From UBA8106 sp913052135 (lineage in GTDB: Bacteria > Acidobacteriota > Vicinamibacteria > Vicinamibacterales > UBA823): DNA of 10,636 nt. Shown one piece after another: positions 1 to 7,330 of this stretch. Positions within the stretch are counted from its first letter, which is position 1, and each line of letters begins with the position of its first letter. The stretch lies in NCBI GenBank assembly GCA_913052135.1, contig CAJXDY010000060.1, positions 1 through 10,636 of the forward strand. The letters are read 5' to 3'. The translations under genes were made by a program, and so were the position numbers. The notes beneath the pieces were generated by a model. That model was not told the DNA's origin. It worked only from the letters and a program-made list of their open reading frames with translations, and did not search any database.

Positions 1-167
1 GGGAGAAACGCTGAAAGCATCTAAGCGTGAAACCCTCCCCAAGATGAGATCTCCCGAGCCGTAAGGCTCCTGAAGGCTCCTGGAAGACTACCAGGTGATA
101 GGCCAGGTGTGTAAGGTCAGTGATGGCCTCAGCTAACTGGTACTAATCAGCCGTGAGGCTTGACCTT
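1..167 (+). rRNA. rrl: 23S ribosomal RNA, 3' end (partial)
   Basis: This is the last ~167 nt of large-subunit rRNA, cut by the window's left edge. It is recognised by conserved domain VI and 3'-terminal stretches: GCTGAAAGCATCTAAGCG near the start, GATGAGATCTCCC, GATAGGCCAGGTGTGTAAG, and the closing CTAACTGGTACTAATCAGCC followed by GTGAGGCTTGACCTT. The 3' boundary is placed by analogy with the E. coli end (..AACCTT) and could be off by a few bases. The T-run just after the end (about 165-171) has no strong GC stem before it, so it is probably not a terminator; the operon continues to 5S. Confidence 0.96.
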
Positions 168-228
168 TTTTGTTACACGTGCGTGTTAGTGGTGGTGAAA
201 ACTACCGTTTGTAGGGTATTCAATTGTC

Positions 229-260
229 CACGCAGTGCTGCCGTATGTGTAGGCTGCGTG
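229..260 (+). other. Hairpin in the 23S-5S spacer
   Basis: CACGCAG (229-235) and CTGCGTG (254-260) are perfect 7-bp inverted repeats around an 18-nt loop, in the 108-nt spacer between 23S and 5S rRNA. It ends about 15 nt before 5S. The position would suit an rRNA processing structure, but that role is inferred only from location. No tRNA is present in the spacer. Confidence 0.35.
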
Positions 261-275
261 ACGTTATTTATGATT

Positions 276-393
276 TCCCGGTGGTCATAGGAGAGGGGCC
301 ACACCCGTTCCCATTCCGAACACGGTCGTTAAGCCCTCTACCGCCGATGGTACTGCGGGGGCAACTCCGTGGGAGAGTAGGTCACTGCCGGGT
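276..393 (+). rRNA. rrf: 5S ribosomal RNA
   Basis: A complete ~118-nt 5S gene. The terminal helix is visible: CCCGG at 277-281 pairs with CCGGG at 388-392. The conserved internal core CCCGTTCCCATTCCGAACAC (304-323) is diagnostic of 5S, as are the helix IV/V sequences around 350-385 (GGGGGCAACTCC, GGGAGAGTAGG). It lies 108 nt after the 23S end and is followed 10 nt later by a terminator, so it is the last gene of the rRNA operon. The ends are good to about 2 nt. Confidence 0.95.
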
Positions 394-403
394 CTTTTGG
401 TAA

Positions 404-439
404 GGCCGAACGTGAATTATTCACGCTCGGCCTTTTTTT
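404..439 (+). terminator. Intrinsic terminator of the rRNA operon
   Basis: Arms at 404-416 and 420-432 form a 13-position stem with one A-C mismatch (410/426) and a TTA loop, immediately followed by seven T residues (433-439). This is a textbook Rho-independent terminator about 10 nt after 5S. On the minus strand the stem is not followed by a T tract, so it probably does not efficiently stop transcripts coming from the opposing gene at 536-1522. Confidence 0.92.
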
Positions 440-535
440 ACAGATCATCCAACGCACAAAATCGTCAGGACGTGACTCTTGATTCTAATGAACTCTTGTT
501 CCCGTCAGGGGTCCTGATCCAGTGAGATCGAGAAA

Positions 536-1522
536 TTAATATTCAGTTGCCAATTTGTCTCGCACCCGTTCAAGTAGTGATTTGGTTGCTCTAATTCCGG
601 TCAATTCTTCGACCTGCACGCCTTCGTACTCAATGCCGACCCAGCCACGATAACCAGCATCGAGCACAATGCGCATCATTCGTTCATAATCTAGGTCGGT
701 TTCACTACCATCACTGTCGAAGTTGTGTGATTTGGCACTAACAGCCTTGGCGTACGGCATCATTTCAGCTACGCCTTGGTAGTTGTCGTACAGTTCACCG
801 TCTCCAAGATTGAAGTTTCCAAAGTCTGGCAGCGTGCCAAGGCGTGGGTGATTGCCTATTTCCATGACGCTTCGTAACCATTGTCCATTGCTCGATAAAC
901 CCCCATGATTTTCCACGATGACATCAATGTCGTGTGTGTCCGCATAATCGGCGAGTGTGGTTAGGCCATCGGCGGCGAGTTTAGCTTGCTCGCTCCATGA
1001 ACCAGCACTTCCTGCGTTGACGCGGATCGAATGGCAACCCAGAAAGGCCGCTGCCTCAACCCACTTGTGATGATTTTCGATGGCCTTTGTGCGCTCGGTT
1101 GAACTTGGATCACCTAACCGGCCTTCGGAGTCACACATAATGAGCAGGTTTTTTACTCCCGCATCATTCGATCGTTGTTGCAGTTCACGCAAGTATGCAG
1201 CATCTCGCGCATGCCCGAAAAAGAAGACATTCACGTATTCAATTGCATCGATGTCGAATTCCTGACGTGCTGTCATGGCGAAATCAAGTGGAGCAAGGGT
1301 GCCTTGCAATATGCGGTCTGGGTCCGTTCGAAGCAGTTCGTTAAAACTCTGCCGATCGTCTTGGGAGGAACCGAAAATGGTTCGATGAAGCGACCATTGA
1401 GCGAGAGAAATCGTAAACAGTGGCTGATTGCTCTCAACTTGAGCCAAGAGGTCCGAACCAGAGTGCAAAGCAACACTACTCAAGCCAAGTGCTCGAACGA
1501 AGTTTCGACGTGAAATCGACAT
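536..1522 (-). CDS. Tat-exported sugar phosphate isomerase/epimerase-like TIM-barrel protein
   Basis: A 328-residue protein of the xylose-isomerase-like (AP endonuclease 2) TIM-barrel superfamily; many relatives isomerise or epimerise sugars or inositols using a divalent metal. Residues 1-28 form a twin-arginine signal (SRRNFV at 4-9, then a mild hydrophobic stretch ending near LLAQ), so the folded protein is probably exported to the periplasm by Tat. Four likely metal ligands sit in family-typical settings: E204 (VIVENHGG), D233 (LPDFGNF), H266 (SAKSHNF) and E298 (GIEYEG). The ATG at 1520-1522 is preceded by a good ribosome site, AGGAGAG (minus strand, 1527-1533), 4 nt away. Length is normal for the family. 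It is transcribed toward the rRNA operon with no same-strand partner. Substrate cannot be told from sequence; hydroxypyruvate isomerase-like annotations are common for such proteins but not supported specifically here. Confidence 0.9.
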   Translation of the reverse strand: MSISRRNFVRALGLSSVALHSGSDLLAQVESNQPLFTISLAQWSLHRTIFGSSQDDRQSFNELLRTDPDRILQGTLAPLDFAMTARQEFDIDAIEYVNVFFFGHARDAAYLRELQQRSNDAGVKNLLIMCDSEGRLGDPSSTERTKAIENHHKWVEAAAFLGCHSIRVNAGSAGSWSEQAKLAADGLTTLADYADTHDIDVIVENHGGLSSNGQWLRSVMEIGNHPRLGTLPDFGNFNLGDGELYDNYQGVAEMMPYAKAVSAKSHNFDSDGSETDLDYERMMRIVLDAGYRGWVGIEYEGVQVEELTGIRATKSLLERVRDKLATEY

Positions 1523-1700
1523 CAGACTCTCCTAATCACACTGATTGAACTACTCGAACCTTTAGGACTCCAAAGCGGCTTCGATTCTAGCAGAAACTGG
1601 AGTTTAGGCTCCTTATCGTTACAGAATCGTCCGAATGCAGTAGGATTTCTGTCTTAGGACGAATCATTGGAAGTCGTTGCCTGGTGTGGTTCATTTAATC

Positions 1701-4700
1701 ATGCGAAAAATTAAGACATCCGCACTCGTGTTAATTGCGGCCACTCTGGTTTTAGGGGCTAGTACGCCTCAGGAGAATGACGTCGTTCTCTTATCGCTCG
1801 ACACTGTATTTGATCGCGGTGCCATTTTCCAAGATCGCAACAGTGATGAAGTGATTGATTTTGTCAATGCGAGGTTTGTGTTGGGTAACGTTCCGACACC
1901 GACCGAAATCACTGCTGCTGCCGAGGTGGCTGCTCGCCTGGGTTTTGAGACGATGGCGCTCGATTTGCCACTGGCTCGTAGTGCGGGGGAAGGAACGATG
2001 ATTGCCATTGGCCGAGCCGGCGTAATCCGCGCACGGCTATCGGAGGCCGATCTGAGGCTTGACGCACTCTTGCCTGGAGAGGGTCTTGTCACTGTTGGTC
2101 ATCTCGCGAATGGTCAAGTGCTGGTTATCGCCGGAGGGGATGACCGAGGAACACTTGCCGCCGCGCGGTTATTCGCGGGCCGACTTCCGCATGTGTGGGA
2201 TCCGAAAGGCCCGACACTGACTGAGGTCCTTGCGAACGTTCGAGACTTTCTTAGTGATGCAGGTGCTGTTCCCGATGAGATTGCGGTCGAGAATCTGCAC
2301 GTAAAGGCTGAGGATGATGCTATCGATCGGTTGACGATTACGGTTCAAATGAGTTCTGCAGCTGATTCGGCGCGAGCTGAGACGGCTCTGAACCAACTCG
2401 CAGATGAACGAATTACATCGTCTAATCATAAAGCGGTAGACGACGATGAGTCTGAGCCAGCATTGTCATACTCGGGTGCCCGTGTCGTGCGTGTCAACCT
2501 GTTCGCAGATGCAGAAGCACTGGGATTTGTTGATGTGCCGCGGGCTGCACCCCCAGCCGACAAGCCGCTTGCGAAAAGGCCGGGTTCTGGTGTGAAGCGT
2601 AGCCTTGATCTGTCAAGCGTCTATTCCAGCGACGGATTTCTCGGGGACGCGAATAGCGATCTAATTTCAGATCGGACGGATATTGTAATCGTTCCTTCCG
2701 GTGCTGGTATTGACGGCACAATTGACCTTGCTGCTCGCATAGGGCTTGAGGTCACCGGCTTATCGATTCCGTTAGTGCGCACGGTCGATGAAATTGACAC
2801 TCCAGCCTCCGAGCCTACGTTGGTGTTGGTCGGGACTCCACACCCGCTCGTCGATGAGTTAGTGGCGGACGGCAAACTAACCTTGCCTACGTTGCAATCC
2901 GGGCAAGGACTGATCCAAGTTGTACCCAAGGCGTTTGGCAGTAAGAGTGCCGTCGTCATTACTGGAGCTGATGCGTCTGGTGTCGCGCGGGCCCTTGAGC
3001 AAGTCACAGAACGATTTCCTCACGTGTGGCAACGCGGAAAGGACCGAACGACGCTTGACCAAATTGAGAGTGATCTGCGTAATGTCTTAGCTGGTCGATC
3101 CCCTGCAGGACAGGCGGCCACAGCGCTGTATAAATTGGACCAGATCTTTCAAGAGTTATCGCAGCTCGATCTTGAATCGGCGGAGGTGACCGTCTACGTC
3201 GACAAACCAGAATCCGGCCTTCGGGTTCTAGTGCAGGACACGGCTGTTCAACAACTAACCGTCGATCACCTCAATGTTCACGTGGAAAGTTTGGATGTTC
3301 AGGAAGCAAAACCGATTAGTGTGGATGGTACACCGATCAGCGCTGAATTTGATATTCCATCTGAGGTCGATGAATTTTGGCGAATCCTTCGCTCGCAGGT
3401 AATGCCGTCGGTGACTTGGGACGAGCCGGTTGCCGTGATGGCTCGGTTGAGTGAGCCACCCCCGATACGATCGAAGCTTGAGCAACAAGCAGTCCAAGAA
3501 CTTGTTGATGCGGGTGCCAGACTCGAAGATGTGTCGGTCACGATAACCTCAGCCTACAAGCAGGGATTCAGCTGGCTGTACGACATTGTTCGGCCAAGAT
3601 TAAGCGAGCAGCCCGTTGATAACATGCTGATTCGCTATGCAGAGATCGGCCCACCGGAGGACTGGCAACAGCAGGCCATGTTCACACCTACGCGCTGGTT
3701 GCTTGAACTACACCCAATCGACGAGATTCTCGCAAATGAGTTAAACCTCACGCTTGAAAAAATCGTTTTTGAAAAGATGCCGATTGGGTCGCCAACGTAC
3801 GAGGTGATTGCGCGCGATGAAAATGGCGTTGAGTTACTCCGAGAAACGTTTGAGCCGAAGTTTGTGCTGAGATCGTTTTTCGATCAATTTCCGGATTATG
3901 AAAAGGTTCGAGTTACGACCGGATGGATATCAGCGCAGGCGGGCGATCGCCAAATCGTTGACACGCGCATCGTGACCGACTTGGAACGATTTTGGGACTA
4001 TTACCAAGGTACGACCTTACCAGCTATCTACGATTACGTAATGGCGCTGTACGAAGGCAAACCGCTTGCTGCTGATGCGCCCCATTTCGGTGAACTCCGC
4101 GTGCAGGTCACACTCAGCGAATCGGATTATCAACTTGGGATAGATCAAGAACAAATCGCACCAATGGAAGCACTGCACGAAGAGATCTACTTTTCGACAC
4201 TGCACTTCTTTGACGTGCTCGGCCGTTTCACGCGGGGACCGCCTTTAAATTACCCGGGGCGAGTCATTCCGATTGTGAAGGCAACGTCGGACGGTTTGCC
4301 TGGCCGTGCGGCCATTAGTTTTACTGGTTTTGGATCAAGTCGACCAGCCGTGAAAGTCGACTACCGTGAGCGCAATGGTCGTACCGGTACTAAGCGCCGA
4401 GATATTCCCAAGGTCTCCGTCGAACGGCCACGTTCACTTTCAGCTCAGGTGAGTCTGGAAAGTAATGGGCTGGAGAAGCTTGATTTGCGCGTCAAAGTTG
4501 ACACCCAGCACGACGAATGGGCTGAACTTGCTTTACGAACCAGAGTAGAACGTGTTGATGCTCAGATAATGTCGGCTGAGCAAGTTATGGCCGTGGTAGC
4601 CAACCTGGATTTGTTACGTGCAGCAGGTTTGTATCGCAATGCTCTGGCGTATCACGATGTCGGCGTTCTGCAGGTCTCAGCTGGTTGGGAACATGATATT

Positions 4701-5939
4701 GACGTTCTTAGTGAACCAGTGACAACACTCACTCAAAATGGACAAGCTAGCCCGTTTCCCGCTGTGACTGAGCTGTTACGTGATGCGCCGGTCGTAGCTG
4801 TTGGAGAGGGCCCCCTCGTGCAATGGGATACCCCGATTCCTCCGTCGGAAGCCTATGCCCTGCTGGCGATGATGGCTGAATATCCAGAGGCGACGACCTA
4901 TCAGGTTGGAAAGAGCTATTTGGGTAAGGATGTCTGGGCTATGGATTTGATGTCGCCGATCGAGGCGTCGCATTGGTCGCACACCAAAGCGACGACGTTT
5001 AAACCGACAGTGATTTACTCCGCTAGGCAGCACGCCAACGAAGTATCCTCAACGAGTCATGTGCTGAGGCTAGCGGAACTACTGCTAACGGATTCCAGTG
5101 TTCGACAGCAACTTGATAAGGTGAACGTCGTCATTCACCCAATCACAAACCCCGACGGTGCACAGTTGGCATACGACTTAGCACAACAGAACCCCAACCA
5201 CATGTTGCATGCTGGTTACTTGGGCGCGCTCGGTGTTGATGTTGGGGCAGGGCAATGGGAGAGCGATCCTATTTATCCGGAGTCGACAATACGGCCGGAA
5301 CTTTGGCGAACTTGGCTGCCAGACATTTTTTTAAACCCGCATGGTTATCCTTCACACGAGTGGGTTCAGTTGTTTTCAGAATATGCGGGTTGGGTGCGTA
5401 ACCGGGTGACACAATCCCGCAGCTGGTGGGGCATGCGTGGGTGGTTTATGCCTGGATTCGGATATTTAGACGATCCACGTTATCCGCGTCACAAGGCAGC
5501 TGCATTCGAGATTCGCGATCTCATTACTGAACACATCAACGCGTTACCAGAGATTCGGGCTTTTAATGACCGTGCCTATGCTCGTTACCGTCGCTACGGC
5601 TTCGCACACGATAATGAAAATTTTAAGCTCGATTTTTCCGACGACGTTTTGATTTACACGGCGATTAAAGGAGCACGTGTTAGTGCAGGCAGTCGCAGTT
5701 TTATGGCTCGTAACCCACGGGTGACTATTTGGAGTGGTAGTACCGAGGCGCCAGATGAGACTGCCCGAGGCGACTGGATGAAGCTGGTTGCAGCTGCCGG
5801 TCTGCAGTGGGACAAGGCAATTTTAAAGTATTTGGCTGAAGGTCAGCACGTCGTCGAACGTGACGGCAGTGAGTTTTTTGGCGGCGTACGGTTAACGATG
5901 TTACGGCCACGACCGCCGAAAGTTGATGATGCTCAGTGA
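1701..5939 (+). CDS. Giant secreted M14-type zinc peptidase-like protein with duplicated N-terminal module
   Basis: A 1412-residue protein, far longer than classical M14 carboxypeptidases (~300-residue catalytic unit). Residues 1-21 are a Sec signal peptide (MRK.K, hydrophobic core, LGAS). A module of ~150-160 residues occurs twice (about 32-183 and 301-463). Residues ~465-1040 are not recognised. From ~1050 an M14 domain is visible: lead-in VGKSYLGKDVWAMDL, zinc motif H1111-x-x-E1114 (RQHANE), NPDG at 1150-1153, probable third zinc ligand H1214 (NPHG), and FEIRD with E1270 matching the catalytic Glu of FELRD in carboxypeptidase A. The usual GVDxNRNW is GVDVGAGQW (1178-1186), so the substrate-binding Asn-Arg is absent and strict carboxypeptidase activity is doubtful. 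A frame-equivalent TTG start at 1677 would add 8 residues; ATG 1701 is preferred because it begins an ideal signal peptide, although neither has a strong ribosome site. It lies divergent from the isomerase gene and 149 bp before the MFS gene. Confidence 0.85.
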   Translation: MRKIKTSALVLIAATLVLGASTPQENDVVLLSLDTVFDRGAIFQDRNSDEVIDFVNARFVLGNVPTPTEITAAAEVAARLGFETMALDLPLARSAGEGTMIAIGRAGVIRARLSEADLRLDALLPGEGLVTVGHLANGQVLVIAGGDDRGTLAAARLFAGRLPHVWDPKGPTLTEVLANVRDFLSDAGAVPDEIAVENLHVKAEDDAIDRLTITVQMSSAADSARAETALNQLADERITSSNHKAVDDDESEPALSYSGARVVRVNLFADAEALGFVDVPRAAPPADKPLAKRPGSGVKRSLDLSSVYSSDGFLGDANSDLISDRTDIVIVPSGAGIDGTIDLAARIGLEVTGLSIPLVRTVDEIDTPASEPTLVLVGTPHPLVDELVADGKLTLPTLQSGQGLIQVVPKAFGSKSAVVITGADASGVARALEQVTERFPHVWQRGKDRTTLDQIESDLRNVLAGRSPAGQAATALYKLDQIFQELSQLDLESAEVTVYVDKPESGLRVLVQDTAVQQLTVDHLNVHVESLDVQEAKPISVDGTPISAEFDIPSEVDEFWRILRSQVMPSVTWDEPVAVMARLSEPPPIRSKLEQQAVQELVDAGARLEDVSVTITSAYKQGFSWLYDIVRPRLSEQPVDNMLIRYAEIGPPEDWQQQAMFTPTRWLLELHPIDEILANELNLTLEKIVFEKMPIGSPTYEVIARDENGVELLRETFEPKFVLRSFFDQFPDYEKVRVTTGWISAQAGDRQIVDTRIVTDLERFWDYYQGTTLPAIYDYVMALYEGKPLAADAPHFGELRVQVTLSESDYQLGIDQEQIAPMEALHEEIYFSTLHFFDVLGRFTRGPPLNYPGRVIPIVKATSDGLPGRAAISFTGFGSSRPAVKVDYRERNGRTGTKRRDIPKVSVERPRSLSAQVSLESNGLEKLDLRVKVDTQHDEWAELALRTRVERVDAQIMSAEQVMAVVANLDLLRAAGLYRNALAYHDVGVLQVSAGWEHDIDVLSEPVTTLTQNGQASPFPAVTELLRDAPVVAVGEGPLVQWDTPIPPSEAYALLAMMAEYPEATTYQVGKSYLGKDVWAMDLMSPIEASHWSHTKATTFKPTVIYSARQHANEVSSTSHVLRLAELLLTDSSVRQQLDKVNVVIHPITNPDGAQLAYDLAQQNPNHMLHAGYLGALGVDVGAGQWESDPIYPESTIRPELWRTWLPDIFLNPHGYPSHEWVQLFSEYAGWVRNRVTQSRSWWGMRGWFMPGFGYLDDPRYPRHKAAAFEIRDLITEHINALPEIRAFNDRAYARYRRYGFAHDNENFKLDFSDDVLIYTAIKGARVSAGSRSFMARNPRVTIWSGSTEAPDETARGDWMKLVAAAGLQWDKAILKYLAEGQHVVERDGSEFFGGVRLTMLRPRPPKVDDAQ
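1794..2249 (+). repeat. N-terminal module, copy A (protein-level repeat)
   Basis: First copy, residues ~32-183 of the 1412-residue protein. Landmarks in order: SLD, a D-x-N-x-D-x-x-x-D loop (D45, N47, D49, D53), AARLGF (77-82), DLPLAR, a hydrophobic strand with GGDDRG, and LPHVW ending at 166. Alternating short strands and helices suggest an alpha/beta fold. The same landmarks recur in order in copy B. The similarity is at the protein level; the DNA is well diverged, so the duplication is old. Confidence 0.75.
2601..3089 (+). repeat. N-terminal module, copy B (protein-level repeat)
   Basis: Second copy, residues ~301-463. Landmarks match copy A: SLD, the loop D316-x-N318-x-D320-x-x-x-D324 (GDANSDLISD), AARIGL (344-349), SIPLVR, LVLVGTP, VVITGADASG, and FPHVW ending at 443, followed by an amphipathic helix (TTLDQIESDLRNVL). 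The loop resembles dockerin or thrombospondin type-3 calcium loops, but calcium binding is inferred from the pattern alone. Confidence 0.75.
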
Positions 5940-5958
5940 GGACTGACTGTGGACATGT

Positions 5959-5976
5959 CAGCCCAAAATGGGACTG
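5959..5976 (+). terminator. Possible weak hairpin after the M14-type gene
   Basis: CAGCCCA and TGGGACTG form a 7-bp stem with one bulged A around an AAA loop, starting 20 nt after the stop codon. No T tract follows, so it is not a convincing intrinsic terminator. The 149-bp gap before the MFS gene also holds an inverted repeat GTGTGCG/CGCACAC (5998-6004, 6016-6022) and TTCGTC/GACGAA (6046-6051, 6060-6065). None can be assigned a function, and no clear promoter was seen there. Confidence 0.2.
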
Positions 5977-6088
5977 TCGACTAATCTCGATTGCAATGTG
6001 TGCGATTGTGCTTTTCGCACACGAGCAGCGTTAACGACACCAGCCTTCGTCGAGCTGTTGACGAAAAGCCAGCGTAGTGTGATCAATC

Positions 6089-7330
6089 ATGTTTACGACT
6101 TCAAGTACAACGTTTGAATGGTGGAACAGGTCTTCTCCGGTCGCGCGGAAGGCCCTTGTGGCTGCATCGCTGGGTTGGATGCTCGATTCGTTCGACGTCA
6201 TGCTCTATGCGTTGGTGTTGGCGGTACTCATGACGGACTTGGGCATGGACAAGGCTACCGGTGGTTCGTTGGCATCATTGACACTCGTCGCATCAGCCAT
6301 CGGTGGTGTTCTGTTCGGTGTCATCGCTGACCGTTTTGGGCGTGTCCGTGCTCTCGTGATGAGTATTCTAATTTACTCAGTGTTCACCGCCGCCTGCGGG
6401 TTCGCGCAGACAGTTCGTCAACTAGCTGTCTTCAGGGTATTTTTGGGTATTGGCATGGGTGGCGAATGGGCGAGTGGGGCGGCACTGGTGTCAGAAACTT
6501 GGCCGTCAGAACACCGGGGAAAAGCGCTCGGCTTAATGCAGAGTTCTTGGGCGATTGGCTATGCGGTCGCTGCGGCGGTAACCGCCATCGTGTTACCCAT
6601 TTGGGGTTGGCGTGCCGTGTTTTTTGTTGGGATTTTGCCAGCGTTGTTCACGTTATGGATTCGGCGTGATGTGGCCGAGCCTGAAATTTGGCGTGCGAGG
6701 GTAGAGTCTGGGAAACCGCGAGGCAGCTTAAGTGATATTTTTCGAGGCTCACTACTGCCCTTAACAATTTCTCTGACACTGATGAATGCCTGCATCATGT
6801 TTGCGTGGTGGGGTTTCAATCTATGGATTCCAGCTTACCTGTCACTACCGATCAACCAGGGCGGCATTGGGCTGAGTGCCTACGCGATGTCTGGATTCGT
6901 CATTGCGATGCAGGTGGGCATGTGGTGTGGTTACGTGACTTTTGGCTTTGCGAGTGACATTTTTGGCCGGAAGCGCACCTATGTCATCTATGTGCTCACC
7001 GCTGCGCTACTGATTTTGGCGTATACCTCTACTCGGTCTCCAGCGGCACTTTTGGTGCTTGGACCACTCGTGGCTTTTTTTGGAACCGGTTCGTTCAGTG
7101 GCTTTGGCGCAGTAACCGCAGAAATCTACCAAACTGATATCAGGGCAACCGCTCAAGGCTTTACCTATAATATTGGACGACTTGCGAGTGCCCTTGCACC
7201 ATTCGTTGTCGGATCGCTTGCCGATACGCATGGATTTGAGGTGGCACTCTCGATTTCCTCAATAGCATTTGTTCTGGCTGGTGTGTCATGGATCTGGATT
7301 CCGGAGACGAAGGGAAGGAAATTATGCTGA
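6089..7330 (+). CDS. Major facilitator superfamily (MFS) transporter
   Basis: A 413-residue inner-membrane carrier of normal MFS length, with about 12 hydrophobic segments in two halves. Signature loops are clear: GVIADRFGRVR (77-87) between TM2 and TM3, its second-half counterpart GFASDIFGRKR (286-296), RVFLGIGMGGEW (116-127) in TM4, and a C-terminal PETKG (405-409). The acidic pair in TM1 (LDSFD, D33 and D36) and the GMGGEW motif resemble the aromatic-acid:H+ symporter and sialate/metabolite:H+ symporter groups, which suggests proton-coupled uptake of a small organic acid or related solute. The exact substrate cannot be read from sequence. ATG 6089 is the only reasonable start (next in-frame Met is residue 31, inside TM1), yet no good Shine-Dalgarno precedes it. 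The stop overlaps the start of the S9 peptidase gene (ATGCTGA), so the two are almost certainly cotranscribed. Confidence 0.92.
   Translation: MFTTSSTTFEWWNRSSPVARKALVAASLGWMLDSFDVMLYALVLAVLMTDLGMDKATGGSLASLTLVASAIGGVLFGVIADRFGRVRALVMSILIYSVFTAACGFAQTVRQLAVFRVFLGIGMGGEWASGAALVSETWPSEHRGKALGLMQSSWAIGYAVAAAVTAIVLPIWGWRAVFFVGILPALFTLWIRRDVAEPEIWRARVESGKPRGSLSDIFRGSLLPLTISLTLMNACIMFAWWGFNLWIPAYLSLPINQGGIGLSAYAMSGFVIAMQVGMWCGYVTFGFASDIFGRKRTYVIYVLTAALLILAYTSTRSPAALLVLGPLVAFFGTGSFSGFGAVTAEIYQTDIRATAQGFTYNIGRLASALAPFVVGSLADTHGFEVALSISSIAFVLAGVSWIWIPETKGRKLC
7311..7320 (+). promoter_or_regulatory. Ribosome binding site deciding the S9 peptidase start
   Basis: AGGGAAGGAA lies inside the 3' end of the MFS gene, 3 nt before ATG 7324 (about 5 nt counting from the last G). 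It selects 7324 over the in-frame ATG at 7288, which has no comparable site. Confidence 0.7.

Noticed and set aside
465..518. Inverted repeat TCAGGAC (465-471) / GTCCTGA (511-517), with a nested TCAGG/CCTGA hairpin, as terminator for the minus-strand isomerase gene
   Set aside because: The nested stem is only 5 bp and no T tract follows on the minus strand; terminator function is not supported.
1562..1658. TTAGG occurring at 1562, 1604 and 1654 in the divergent spacer as a repeated operator
   Set aside because: Only five bases are common to all three, spacing is unequal (42 and 50), and such 5-mers are expected by chance.
1677..1700. TTG 1677 as the start of the giant peptidase gene
   Set aside because: It adds eight residues before a signal peptide that is already ideal from ATG 1701. 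GGAAG at 1669-1673 is only 3 nt from the TTG, so the case is weak but not excluded.
1523..1700. Sigma-70 promoters in the divergent spacer
   Set aside because: A minus-strand TAGAAT resembles a -10 box but no matching -35 element is found; no plus-strand pair is convincing.
7288..7323. ATG 7288 as the S9 peptidase start
   Set aside because: Gives an acidic N-terminus before the signal peptide and lacks a ribosome site, whereas ATG 7324 has a strong one.
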